DNA of 44,113 nucleotides. Origin: Labilithrix sp. (GTDB lineage: Bacteria; Myxococcota; Polyangia; Polyangiales; Polyangiaceae). The stretch covers positions 1 to 44,113 of the forward strand of contig JAQBQL010000267.1 of assembly GCA_028287035.1 (NCBI GenBank). Direction: 5' to 3'. The notes beneath the pieces are model-generated. The model was not told where the DNA came from. It worked only from the letters and a program-made list of their open reading frames with translations, and ran no database searches. Made by a program: the position numbers and the translations under genes. This document shows positions 7,237 to 15,522 of this stretch, in pieces. The number at the start of each line of letters is the position of its first letter. The first letter of the stretch is position 1.

Positions 7237-9401
7237 TTGATGCCCGCGATGAACTGGCGAAAGCCCGCGGTGAAGATGCCGTTCGGCACGCGGCTCGACA
7301 GGTACGTGTCGTCGAGCGCGTTCTTCATGCTGAGGTGGAAGGAGAGGCCGGTCGGCCGGTGCCGATAACGCGCGCCGAGGTCGAGCACGTTGTAGCCGGG
7401 GATCTTGCCGACGCGTCCCGAGATGTCGGGCTCGACCGAGTTCGTCTCGTCCGCCCACTGGACGCCGACGTAGCTCCACGACACCTGGGCGCCGAAGCCG
7501 CTCGCGTGCTCGCCGTCGAGGGTCGCGGTCAGCGTGTGCTCGGGGGAGTACGGGACGAAGTTGCCCTCGTTCGGACCGTCCGAGAAGGTCGACTTCACGT
7601 AGGTGTACTGGAGCTGGAGATCCACGTCGACCGGCAGCCGCTGCCGCGCGCCGGCATGCGCGATCGCGGTGAGCTCCGCGCCGACGTGGCGGGTCTTGCC
7701 GCCGTTCTTGAACTCCGCCGAGCTGCCGCTCAGCGTGTTGTTCGAGATGAGCTGGTTGTCGAACGCGGTCACGAACCCGGTCGCCTCCGCGCGCAGCCAG
7801 CGGAGCGGCCTCGCGCGCGCGCCGACCTCGTAGTTCATGCTGCGCTCGGCCGAGAGGCCGGCGTCCTTGCCGTCGGGCGTGATCGCCTGGGCGACGCGCG
7901 GCGAGGAGTAGCCGCTGTGCACGCCCCAGAACAGGTTCAAGGCCGGGCGACCCGCCGCGAAGGCGATGCCCGGCATGACCCCCGTGGCCTGCGAGCTGCC
8001 GCTGAGGTCCTCGTCGGTCGAGACGCCGTCCGCGAGGACCCGCCGCGTCTTCCGATGGCTGTTCGAGTGCTCGACGCGGATCGCGGGAGTGACGAGGAGG
8101 TCGTCGCGGAACGCGATCCGGTCCTGCGCGTAGGCAGCGAGACCGAGGATGGACGTGGTGTCGTCGCTCGTGAGGTCGCCCACCTCGGCGGTCGGCGAGT
8201 CGCCGCGGGCCTGACGGCGCGTCGCGACGTCCGCCATCATCCGCCCGCCGACGATGAGCCGGTGGAGCGCGGGGCCCGTCGTGAAGCGCGTCTCGAGCTG
8301 CGGCTCGACCCCCGCGACCTCGTAGCGGCGATCGCGCAGCGTCCGGGTGCGCCGGAAGTACAGCGCCGAGCCCGTGACGCCCTCCGGCCCGAGGACGCGC
8401 GCGTACTCCACGCCGCCGAGGCGCTCACGGTCGAAGTCCTGCTGATCGATCTGGAGGTCGACTGCGTACGCGAACAGCGTCGTGCGAAGGACGCTGTCGT
8501 CGCCGAGGTGCTGCTCGTGGTGGAGCGACAGCTCGTAGCGGCGGATCCCGAAGACGTCGTCGGGCGCCGGGTTGTCCTGCCTCGGATCCTGCTGGTACAT
8601 CGGCTGCGTGAGGCCGACGTACGTCGTGTGCGAAGTCTCGTCGTAGGCCGTCGCCTTGAGCGTCGCCTCGCCGCCGCGTCCGGTCGGGAACGCGATCTTG
8701 GCCATGAGGTCGGTCGCGTCGAACGGCATGTTGCGAAAGCCGTCGCCCTGCTTGCGGAACACCTGCACGAGGTAGCGAACGTCGCCGATGGCGTCGCCGT
8801 AGCGCGCGAGGCCCTTCGCGTAGGAGCGCGACCCGTAGTCCGCCTCGACCGACCACTCCTGGTGCGTCGGCGGCGCCCACGTGTAGAGGTTGACGACGCC
8901 GCCCACCGTCTGCGGGCCGTCGAGGAGGACCTCCGGGCCCTTCCGCACGTCGAGCCGCTCGATGCGCTCGATGGGCGTCGAGTAGTAGAGCTCGGGCTCG
9001 CCGTAGGGGCTGACGACGACCGGCACGCCGTCCTCCTGCATGAGCACGAGCCGCCCGCGCGCCGGGTTCAGGCCGCGCACGCCGATGTTGAGGCGGAGGC
9101 CCATGCCGTCCTCGGAGCGGACGTTCACGCCGGGGACGCGCCGGAAGATCTCCTGCGAGCCCTGGGGCTGCGCGTGCTGGATCTCCTGCTTGCCGATCTG
9201 CGTGCCGGAGCCCGTGGCGCGCTCCAGGTTGTCGGCCTTGTTGCCGCGCACGACCACGGCGTCGTCCGCCGGGGGTGCGGGCGCGGGCGCGGGCGTGCCC
9301 GGCGCGGCCTCGGGCTCGTCGGCGCGCGCGGGGCGGCTCGCGGCGACGAGGAAGAGGGCGAGAGAAGCAGCGACGACGCGGCGCGAGCCGTCAGTCGCCA
9401 T
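7221..9401 (-). CDS. TonB-dependent outer-membrane receptor, FecA-like
   Basis: 726 residues. ATG at 9401 gives a signal peptide ending at 'ARA-DE' (about residue 27), then a short Pro/Ala linker, a plug domain ('IGKQEIQHAQPQGSQEIFRR', 'VPGVNVRSEDGMGLRLNIGV', 'RGLNP', 'GPEVLLDGPQTVGG') and a barrel of about 560 residues. The plug wording is that of the ferric-citrate receptor group. It would import an iron chelate or related ligand using TonB/ExbBD, which are not in this window. The start overlaps the end of the second imelysin gene by 11 bases and its own end overlaps the HTTM gene, so it is the fourth gene of a coupled operon. The substrate is inferred from context only. Confidence 0.88.
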   Translation of the reverse strand: MATDGSRRVVAASLALFLVAASRPARADEPEAAPGTPAPAPAPPADDAVVVRGNKADNLERATGSGTQIGKQEIQHAQPQGSQEIFRRVPGVNVRSEDGMGLRLNIGVRGLNPARGRLVLMQEDGVPVVVSPYGEPELYYSTPIERIERLDVRKGPEVLLDGPQTVGGVVNLYTWAPPTHQEWSVEADYGSRSYAKGLARYGDAIGDVRYLVQVFRKQGDGFRNMPFDATDLMAKIAFPTGRGGEATLKATAYDETSHTTYVGLTQPMYQQDPRQDNPAPDDVFGIRRYELSLHHEQHLGDDSVLRTTLFAYAVDLQIDQQDFDRERLGGVEYARVLGPEGVTGSALYFRRTRTLRDRRYEVAGVEPQLETRFTTGPALHRLIVGGRMMADVATRRQARGDSPTAEVGDLTSDDTTSILGLAAYAQDRIAFRDDLLVTPAIRVEHSNSHRKTRRVLADGVSTDEDLSGSSQATGVMPGIAFAAGRPALNLFWGVHSGYSSPRVAQAITPDGKDAGLSAERSMNYEVGARARPLRWLRAEATGFVTAFDNQLISNNTLSGSSAEFKNGGKTRHVGAELTAIAHAGARQRLPVDVDLQLQYTYVKSTFSDGPNEGNFVPYSPEHTLTATLDGEHASGFGAQVSWSYVGVQWADETNSVEPDISGRVGKIPGYNVLDLGARYRHRPTGLSFHLSMKNALDDTYLSSRVPNGIFTAGFRQFIAGIKWQGG

Positions 9402-10542
9402 CGGTTTCGTTGATCTGCAGGCTCGTGCCGAACGCGTTGGCGATGTCGACCTGCAGGCTTCGCTTGTTGACGCGGCACGCCTGGTACGCGTCCCCGACGA
9501 CCGGCCGCGTGGCCTCGTTGACGAAGGCGGTACGGAAGGGCGCCGGGATCGCGGCGATCTTCGCCCTGGCCGCCTCGAGGGTGGTGAGGAAGGTGTCGTC
9601 GAGCGACGCATCCTTCTCGCGCACGAGATCCTGGAGGCCCTTGCTGTCGACCCCGCCGTACACGCCGAGGTAGACGTTGCGCACGCCCTCGAGGGTGTCG
9701 AGCATGTCGGCGATGGAATTGTCGCTGCGCGGGCTCTCCTCGGCGTCGGGAACGGGCCGACCGCCGCTCTGCGTGCCGTACGGCTTGCCGAGCTTCGCGC
9801 CCGTCACCGCGTCGAGCGAGGCGATGCACGAGTTGATCAGCTGATCGACGGCGGCCTTGCCGGATGCGAACAGCACCGAGCCGCTGCCGGCAGTGGTGAG
9901 CTCCTTCGCGAAGTTCCCCGCTGCCGGATCCCACGCCGCGTAGAGCTTCGCGGTCTTCGCCTTCAGGTCCTCGGCGGCGAGCGCCGTGAACGACAGGCGC
10001 CGGGCGGCGCTCGCGTCGGTGGTGAGCCGCGCGAGGACCGCCGCGTCGCCGGCGGCGCTGTCGAAGAGCACGTACTCGAGCCCGTGGAAGCCCTTGGTGT
10101 TCGATCCGAGGGCATCGAACGACGCCTGGTCGATCGGGCCGGTGCCCGTCACGTAGGCATCGATGGTGGTGCCTCGCGCCGCGGCGAAGTTCACCGCGTC
10201 CGAGATGCCGAGCGTGATCACCGGCCCGAAGCGGAACGCGTCGGCGTTGTTCCACGCTTTCCGGGCCCCGCGCCACGCCACCTGCGCCGCGGCGAGCGTC
10301 GCGGCGCTCGGCGCCTGCTGGAGCGTATGCACCGCGCCCACGAGCGCGTCGGCCGACGAGTCGACGGACCGGTACGTCGGCAGGATGACGTTCGCGGTGA
10401 GGTCGCCGAGCGCCGGCTTCGCGTCGACCGCCGAGGGCGTGTTGCTGCTGCAGCCCGGGACTGCGACGGGCAGCGACGCCGAGGCCGCGAGGACCACGCC
10501 CATGACGAGCGCAGGCCAGAAGCGAATGGGAAGCGAACGCAT
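9391..10542 (-). CDS. Imelysin-family lipoprotein (second copy)
   Basis: 383 residues. Signal peptide with a lipobox-like 'AVPGC' (Cys31). The mature protein is a helical imelysin/IrpA-type domain with the hallmark GxHxxE motif, 'GFHGLE', at residues 151-156, and the repeat-half feature 'GVRNVYLGVYGG' further on. Imelysins are iron-regulated periplasmic or surface proteins linked to iron uptake; despite the name, peptidase activity is doubtful for most. It follows the di-heme oxidoreductase gene by 12 bases and overlaps the TonB receptor. Only about half the residues resemble the first imelysin in this operon, so the two copies are old paralogues rather than a recent duplication. Periplasmic-facing lipoprotein most likely. 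Confidence 0.85.
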   Translation of the reverse strand: MRSLPIRFWPALVMGVVLAASASLPVAVPGCSSNTPSAVDAKPALGDLTANVILPTYRSVDSSADALVGAVHTLQQAPSAATLAAAQVAWRGARKAWNNADAFRFGPVITLGISDAVNFAAARGTTIDAYVTGTGPIDQASFDALGSNTKGFHGLEYVLFDSAAGDAAVLARLTTDASAARRLSFTALAAEDLKAKTAKLYAAWDPAAGNFAKELTTAGSGSVLFASGKAAVDQLINSCIASLDAVTGAKLGKPYGTQSGGRPVPDAEESPRSDNSIADMLDTLEGVRNVYLGVYGGVDSKGLQDLVREKDASLDDTFLTTLEAARAKIAAIPAPFRTAFVNEATRPVVGDAYQACRVNKRSLQVDIANAFGTSLQINETDGD

Positions 10543-10554
10543 CGTGGGCTCTCT

Positions 10555-12000
10555 CTACAGGTCTTCGAGGAAGGCGAGAAGTGCCTCCCGGTCGGTCTTC
10601 GTCATCGCGCGGAACGCGTCGCGGGCCTTCGCCGCCTCGCCGCCGTGCCACAGGATCGCCTCGGCGACGCCGCGAGCGCGGCCGTCGTGGAGGAGCATCT
10701 CGTGCCTGCTCACGACGTGCACGAGGCCGAGCCCCCAGAGCGGCGCGGTACGCCACTCGGTGCCCGACGCCGCGAAGTCCGGGCGCCCGTCGGCGAGGTC
10801 GGGCCCCATGTCGTGGAGCAGCAGATCGGTGAAGGGCCGGATCGTCTGGCCCGACACCGCGGGGAACCCCTCGAGCACGCCGGTCTCGAGCTTCGCAGCG
10901 TGGCACCCGCCGCAGCCCGCGGCGGCGAAGAGCTTCTCGCCCTGCCGCACCTTCGGATCCGTCCACGCGCGCCGCGCCGGCACGGCGATCGTCATGCCGT
11001 AGCGGGTGACGCTCCGCAGCTTGAGGTCGTCGAGCTCGGGCGCGCCGGGGCTGCCGCCGGAGATCGCGCTCGCGCATGCCGCCTGCCCGGCCGGACAGTT
11101 CTCGGTGGGGTCGAGCGCGCTCGTCATCCCGATGTCGTTACGGAACGCCGCCGCGGTCTGCTGCTCGACGGTCGGCTGGCTCGCCTTCCAGCCGAAGCGG
11201 CCGACCGCCATGCGCTGCGCGCGCTGGTCCCACACCATGTTCACGCGGCCCGAGATGCCGTCGCCGTCGCGATCGTCGGGATCGGCGAGCGCGAGGAGCG
11301 CGTCCTCCGGCACCGCCTGGAGCAGGCCGAGGCCGATCATCGCCTGCCCGATGCGCGGCGAGATCATGACGTCCTTCGCGAGCGGTCCGAACGCGAGCCC
11401 CGAAATCTCGTAGACCGGGCGACGCAGGCTGTACGCCTCGCCGTCGGCGTACGTGCCGGGCTGCTCCTCGTAGCGAACGGAGACGTCGCCTTCCTTCGGT
11501 ACGCCGAGGATGGCGTTCTGCTGGAGCTGGTCGCCGTACGACGGATCGCCGAGCGGCCCCCCGTGCGCGTCCTGCCCGGGCACCGAGAGGCGAACGAGGA
11601 GCGACACGAAGAGCTCGCCCGGCTTCGTCGGAGGCGCGCCGCGTCCGTCCTTGAAGTGGCACGCGTCGCAGGACGTCGCGTTGAACGTGGGGCCGAGCCC
11701 GTCGTTGCCGGAGATGCTCGCGGGCGCCGTCACCCAGTTGCGGCGGAAGAAGTGGTTGCCGAGCGAGAAGGCGTCGCGCCCGTCGTCGTCGAGGTTCCGC
11801 GCCGGGAACGAGTAGGCCTCGCCGGAGACGTCGAAGATCGTGCTCGCGCCGCCGAGCAGCTCCGTGCCCTGCTCGGGCGTGACGTCGCCGCCCTCGTCAC
11901 CCGACGAGCACGCCGCCACGAACGCGCCCGCGCATGCGAGCGCGAGCACCCAGTGCCACTTGCTGCCTCGAAGTCGTCGCAACGGGTCCGCCTCTCTCAC
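10555..12000 (-). CDS. Di-heme c-type oxidoreductase (DUF1111/DHOR family) lipoprotein
   Basis: 481 residues. Short N-region, hydrophobic helix and lipobox 'FVAAC' (Cys31). Two c-type haem sites are visible: 'CDACH' at residues 111-115 and 'CGGCH' at about 363-367. Length and spacing fit the di-heme oxidoreductase (often misnamed thiol oxidoreductase) family that accompanies imelysins. A role in changing iron redox state or releasing iron from a chelate at the cell surface is inferred, not shown. The GTG at 12000 overlaps the TGA of the upstream imelysin as GTGA, so it is translationally coupled. No upstream Shine-Dalgarno is needed in that arrangement. Confidence 0.85.
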   Translation of the reverse strand: MREADPLRRLRGSKWHWVLALACAGAFVAACSSGDEGGDVTPEQGTELLGGASTIFDVSGEAYSFPARNLDDDGRDAFSLGNHFFRRNWVTAPASISGNDGLGPTFNATSCDACHFKDGRGAPPTKPGELFVSLLVRLSVPGQDAHGGPLGDPSYGDQLQQNAILGVPKEGDVSVRYEEQPGTYADGEAYSLRRPVYEISGLAFGPLAKDVMISPRIGQAMIGLGLLQAVPEDALLALADPDDRDGDGISGRVNMVWDQRAQRMAVGRFGWKASQPTVEQQTAAAFRNDIGMTSALDPTENCPAGQAACASAISGGSPGAPELDDLKLRSVTRYGMTIAVPARRAWTDPKVRQGEKLFAAAGCGGCHAAKLETGVLEGFPAVSGQTIRPFTDLLLHDMGPDLADGRPDFAASGTEWRTAPLWGLGLVHVVSRHEMLLHDGRARGVAEAILWHGGEAAKARDAFRAMTKTDREALLAFLEDL

Positions 12001-13262
12001 TGCTCCGCGAGGTTGATCTTCACGTCGAGCGCCGCGGCCACCGCAACGAGGTCGTCCTTCACGGGCGTCCAGGCGTCCTTCGCGTTCTTGACTGCGACGC
12101 GGCCCGGCGCGGCGTCGTCGCCGAGGATCGCGGTGTCGAAGGGCTGCGGGATCGCCTTCGTCGCCGCGACCGCCGCCGCGATGTCCGCCTTCGTCCGCGT
12201 GTCGAGCGCCGCGTCCTTCGCGGCGACGAGCTGAGAGAGGCTAGCTCCGGTGAGCGCGCCGTAACGACCGAGGTACACGTTCTCGACGCCTAGCGCGTTG
12301 TTGTAGAGGTCGCTCGTGGTCGTGTCGCTGAAGCAGGAGTGCTCCTCTTCCTGATCCTTCGTCTCGTACGCGTTGTTGATCCGCTCCTTCGGGAGCTCGG
12401 TCGCGGCCATGCTGCCGACGCCCTTCAGGATGTTGCCGAGCGCGACGGCCGGGTCACCGGCGACCATCTTCGCGCCGTACGTCTGGGGGTCGTCGAGCTC
12501 CCACTGGGCCTCGACCGACGCGAACTGCTCGACCATCAGGTCGGTCGCGGCCTTCAGGTAGGCGCGGCGGCGGGCCTGGTTCTGCGCGGTGCCGTTGTCG
12601 ACGTAGTCGGTGAACGGGCGCGTGCCGGTGCCGTCGGTGTTGGGGGTCCCGTCGGCCTTCAGGTCCTGACCCCAGAGGAGGAACTCGATCACGTGCCAGC
12701 CGGCCGAGAGGTTCTTCTCGCCGCCGTCCTCGTTCTCGGACTGGATGAGGGCGGCGTCGATGGTGGGGAACGTGAACGCGTCGCCGGTCTTCTTGTTGAT
12801 GATGCCGGCTGTCGCGTCGCCGACCACGTAGTCGACGAAGTTCTCGTCGATGGGCCAGCTGTTGATCATCCCCTCGGGACCGTCCGCCTCGTTGTCGATG
12901 GGGCCGTTGTAGAAGCGGTACACCTCGGACTGCAGGTACGACGGGCGCGCCGCGACCCACGCGGCCTTCGCCGCGACGAGGCCCGCCGCGCTGGGGGCCG
13001 CGACGAACGCGTCCACCGCGCTCTGCAGCAGCTTCATCTGGGCGAGGGACTCCTCGTAGTTCGCGTGGACCATCGTGGCGTACTGCTTGACGACCGCCGC
13101 CGCCTCCGCGCCGCCCGGACCCCCGCTGCTGCTGCTGCTGCCGCTGCTCGCGCCGTCGTCGGAGGAGCAGGCGGACGCGAGACCCACGAGGGTCACGCAC
13201 GAGGCAACCCCGAGGAGGCGAGCGAGGCGCCCGCTGGGCGTCTGGGAGGACGTCGACTTCAT
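11997..13262 (-). CDS. Imelysin/IrpA-family lipoprotein, first gene of the iron operon
   Basis: 421 residues. Signal peptide with lipobox 'LASAC' (Cys32), then a Ser/Gly linker to about residue 52 and a helical imelysin domain. The GxHxxE motif is 'GWHVIE' (188-193), followed by 'FLLWGQDL', typical of the IrpA branch; 'NSWPIDENFVDYV' and 'NYEESL' are other family marks. Predicted iron-regulated and surface or periplasmic. The start codon has no Shine-Dalgarno and lies about 8 bases after a good -10 element, suggesting a leaderless message. A Fur-box-like palindrome overlaps the promoter. The following four genes overlap or abut, so this promoter probably drives the whole block. Confidence 0.88.
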   Translation of the reverse strand: MKSTSSQTPSGRLARLLGVASCVTLVGLASACSSDDGASSGSSSSSGGPGGAEAAAVVKQYATMVHANYEESLAQMKLLQSAVDAFVAAPSAAGLVAAKAAWVAARPSYLQSEVYRFYNGPIDNEADGPEGMINSWPIDENFVDYVVGDATAGIINKKTGDAFTFPTIDAALIQSENEDGGEKNLSAGWHVIEFLLWGQDLKADGTPNTDGTGTRPFTDYVDNGTAQNQARRRAYLKAATDLMVEQFASVEAQWELDDPQTYGAKMVAGDPAVALGNILKGVGSMAATELPKERINNAYETKDQEEEHSCFSDTTTSDLYNNALGVENVYLGRYGALTGASLSQLVAAKDAALDTRTKADIAAAVAATKAIPQPFDTAILGDDAAPGRVAVKNAKDAWTPVKDDLVAVAAALDVKINLAEQ

Positions 13263-13270
13263 GAGGGATG

Positions 13271-13299
13271 GTTCTAATCTAATTGAAAGTCGTTTTCAA
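13271..13299 (-). promoter_or_regulatory. Sigma-70-like promoter for the imelysin operon
   Basis: On the minus strand TTGAAA (13299-13294) and TAGAAC (13276-13271) are separated by 17 bases, a good -35/-10 match in otherwise GC-rich DNA. The -10 ends 8 bases before the ATG at 13262. The operator at 13284-13298 covers the -35 and most of the spacer, so a repressor bound there would block the polymerase. Confidence 0.55.
13284..13298 (-). promoter_or_regulatory. Fur-box-like operator in the imelysin promoter
   Basis: TGAAAGTCGTTTTCA is a near-palindrome (TTGAAA and TTTCAA arms five bases apart). It is embedded in a larger AT-rich imperfect inverted repeat at 13281-13307. It shares 13 of 15 bases with the site upstream of the hemerythrin gene, pointing to one regulator, most simply Fur. 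Confidence 0.6.
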
Positions 13300-13348
13300 C
13301 TTCAATTGGCGCAGCAGGTCACGAACCCGGTCGGAGTAGAGTGCGCCC

Positions 13349-13813
13349 GTGCTCTTCGCCGGCGTCCTCTTCGTCCACCTCGCCTCGTTCGCGCTCTACG
13401 TCGGCACCGGGCTCGTGCAGCTCACGGTGATGAAGCGCTCGGCCGCGGCCGCCGGTGAGGCCCGCGCGGCGCTCGAGCAGCTCGCCGCGACACTGCTGAC
13501 GAAGCTGGAGCTGCCGGCGATCTTCGGGTCGGTCCTGAGCGGCGCGCTGCTCGTGATGACGAACCCCGCCTACATGAAGCAGGGCTGGCTGCACGGGAAG
13601 CTCCTGGTGGTCGTCGTCCTCCTCGTGCTCACGCACCTCGAGATGTTCAACGCGAAGGCGATCGTGCGGCTCCGCGACGGCGCGGCGCCCGAGAGCGAGA
13701 TCGCCGCCCGGAAGTCCCGTCACGCGCTGTGGGGGCGGATCGGCGGCGCGCTCGTGCTGGCGCTCCTCTTCCTCGTCACGTTCGTGCGGCTCGGCGCCCT
13801 GCGCGCCGGCTGA
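13349..13813 (+). CDS. Small four-helix membrane protein of the HemJ/CopD-like type
   Basis: 154 residues with four hydrophobic helices. A His in helix 1 ('LFVHLASFALYVGTGL'), a loop ending in 'GWLHGKLLVVVVLLVLTH' and a final helix recall HemJ (protoporphyrinogen oxidase) and the CopD superfamily, where a conserved H..K pair sits in the equivalent W-LHxK stretch. If HemJ-like it could act in haem synthesis; conserved residues cannot be confirmed without alignment, and the broad DUF2269/CopD group is an alternative. GTG at 13349 is chosen; the divergent imelysin promoter lies just upstream (86-bp gap). The gene ends 11 bases before the start of the phosphatase-fold gene, so the two are probably co-transcribed. 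Confidence 0.5.
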   Translation: MLFAGVLFVHLASFALYVGTGLVQLTVMKRSAAAAGEARAALEQLAATLLTKLELPAIFGSVLSGALLVMTNPAYMKQGWLHGKLLVVVVLLVLTHLEMFNAKAIVRLRDGAAPESEIAARKSRHALWGRIGGALVLALLFLVTFVRLGALRAG

Positions 13814-13824
13814 GGAGCACGCGG

Positions 13825-15384
13825 GTGACGGCGACGCGCCGTCTCGGCCTTTGGACCGTCCTCTGCGGCGCGCTCGCCATCGCGGCGGGCGTGTTCTTCG
13901 GCGAGTCGTACATCCCGCGGCTCCCCCACCACGCGGGGTACTTCCTCGTGTCCGTGCCGGACGAGGTGCGCGCGCCGGCGCCGCCGCGGCCGCGCCATAC
14001 GGTGGTGGTCGTCGTCGATGGGCTCCGCCGCGCCGCCGCCGAGACGATGCGCAGCGTCGCCGTCCTTCGCGCCGCGGGGCAGTGCCGGTCGATGAACATG
14101 GGGAAGCTCACGGTCTCGCGGCCGGTCTACGCGATCCTCTCCACCGGGCTCGAGGCCGACCGCACCGGCTCGCGGAACAACGACGAGAAGACGCCGCTCG
14201 CGGCGGAGTCGATCTGGGAGGTGGCGCGCCGGTCCGGCCTCGAGGTCGCCGGCGCGAGCCACCTCCCCTGGTGGAAGCAGCTCTTTCCGGACGGGTTCTC
14301 GCGCTACCACCGCACCGAGCCGGAGGGCGAGGACATCTTCGCGCCCGAGACGCTCACCGATCTGAACCTCTTCCACCCCGACTACGTCGACGAGGCGGGG
14401 CACTCGTTCGGCGCCGCCTCCCCCGTGTACGACGCGGCGGTGGCGCGCGTCGACGTGGAGATCCAGGGCCTCCTCGCGCGCATCGATCTCGATCGCGACG
14501 TCGTCGTCCTCACCTCGGACCACGGCCACGTCGACCGCGGAGGTCACGGCGCCGAGCAGCCCGAGGTCGCGAACGTGCTCACCTGCTTCGCGGGCAAGGG
14601 CATCGTGAGGTCCGCGCGGGTCGACGTCCTCGACGCCCGCACCTTCGCCCCGGCCCTCGCGGTGCGTCTCGGCCTCCCCTTCCCTCGCCACATGCGCGCC
14701 GGGATCGCTCCCGGCGGCGCGCCCGAGGACGACCTCGACGCCATCGCCGGGATCGTCGACCTCGCGGGTTTCCCGGCCTACGCCGCCGACCGCGGGGCGG
14801 CGATCGCGCGCTTCCGCGAGGCGAACCGGCGCGCGCTCGAGGACTGGCTCGGCGGCGCCCCCGGCACCTGGGCGCGCCTCTATGCCCGCGAGGGAAGCCG
14901 GCGTACCACGCGGCTCGCGATCGGCGCCGCGCTCGTCCTCGCCGTCTTCGTCGCCTGGCGGGCGCGCACGGGAAGGCTGCGCACCGTGCCGGCGGCGCTC
15001 GCGTTCGTGGTCGTTCTCCACGGCGGCGCGACGCTCCTCCACGTGCTGACGCGGGGCAGCTTCGACTTCACGGCGGTGACGTCCCGCGCGTCGTACGTCC
15101 CGGCATGCTTCGTTGCAGGGTTCGTGGCCACGGCGGTCGCTTGGGCGCTGCACCTCGCCCTCGTGCGGGACCTGCCGAGGCTCGCGCGTGACCAGACCGC
15201 GGGCCTCGGCCTCCTCCTCGCCGCCAACGCGCTGCATCCCTTCGCGTACGGATGGCCGCTCGGCTTTCCCCTGCCCGGCGCGCACGCCCTCGTCTTCCCG
15301 TTCTTCGCGGCGATCCTGCTCGTGGCGGGCGGGCTCGCCACCGCGGCGCTCGGCGGATTCCTCGCGCTCCGCACGTCATCCTGA
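13825..15384 (+). CDS. Membrane-bound alkaline-phosphatase-superfamily enzyme (PIG-N / phosphodiesterase-like)
   Basis: 519 residues. GTG at 13825 has an ideal GAGGAG seven bases upstream. One N-terminal helix precedes a periplasmic domain of about 320 residues with alkaline-phosphatase-fold signatures: 'VVVVVDGLRR' (first metal Asp), 'TVSRPVYAILSTG' (nucleophile Ser/Thr region), 'HSFGAASPVYD', and 'LTSDHGHVDRGGHG' (Asp-His and final His metal ligands). The C-terminal ~190 residues hold about five transmembrane helices. A catalytic head plus a C-terminal multi-helix membrane part resembles eukaryotic GPI ethanolamine-phosphate transferases rather than EptA/LtaS, which have the helices first. 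It could transfer or remove a phospho-alcohol group on an envelope lipid or glycan. Substrate unknown. Confidence 0.7.
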   Translation: MTATRRLGLWTVLCGALAIAAGVFFGESYIPRLPHHAGYFLVSVPDEVRAPAPPRPRHTVVVVVDGLRRAAAETMRSVAVLRAAGQCRSMNMGKLTVSRPVYAILSTGLEADRTGSRNNDEKTPLAAESIWEVARRSGLEVAGASHLPWWKQLFPDGFSRYHRTEPEGEDIFAPETLTDLNLFHPDYVDEAGHSFGAASPVYDAAVARVDVEIQGLLARIDLDRDVVVLTSDHGHVDRGGHGAEQPEVANVLTCFAGKGIVRSARVDVLDARTFAPALAVRLGLPFPRHMRAGIAPGGAPEDDLDAIAGIVDLAGFPAYAADRGAAIARFREANRRALEDWLGGAPGTWARLYAREGSRRTTRLAIGAALVLAVFVAWRARTGRLRTVPAALAFVVVLHGGATLLHVLTRGSFDFTAVTSRASYVPACFVAGFVATAVAWALHLALVRDLPRLARDQTAGLGLLLAANALHPFAYGWPLGFPLPGAHALVFPFFAAILLVAGGLATAALGGFLALRTSS

Positions 15385-15396
15385 CGCGCGCCTGCG

Positions 15397-15425
15397 AGGA
15401 AGTGTCCCTGCGCGAGCAGGTTCCT
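15397..15425 (+). other. Hairpin with GCGA tetraloop between the phosphatase-fold gene and the Cys-repeat peptide
   Basis: CCTGC-GCGA-GCAGG (15407-15420) forms a 5-bp stem closed by a GNRA-type loop, extended by AGGAA/TTCCT arms across a five-base one-sided bulge. It lies 12 bases past the stop at 15384. There is no U-tract, so it could be a weak terminator or 3'-end stabiliser, or part of the promoter region of the next gene (TTCCTT or TTACCC near 15421-15430 with TAGGAT at 15449-15454). Confidence 0.35.
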
Positions 15426-15522
15426 TACCCTGGGTCGCTGCGACATCGTAGGATGCCGCGCTCGTGGGGGCGTCGCAGACGCGGCCGTCCTCGCAACACT
15501 CGCATCGCAAACGGAGACGACC

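Noticed and set aside
9040..12234. 1064-codon plus-strand open frame
   Set aside because: Shadow of the imelysin, oxidoreductase and TonB receptor genes; the composition is low-complexity Arg/Ala and no domain is readable.
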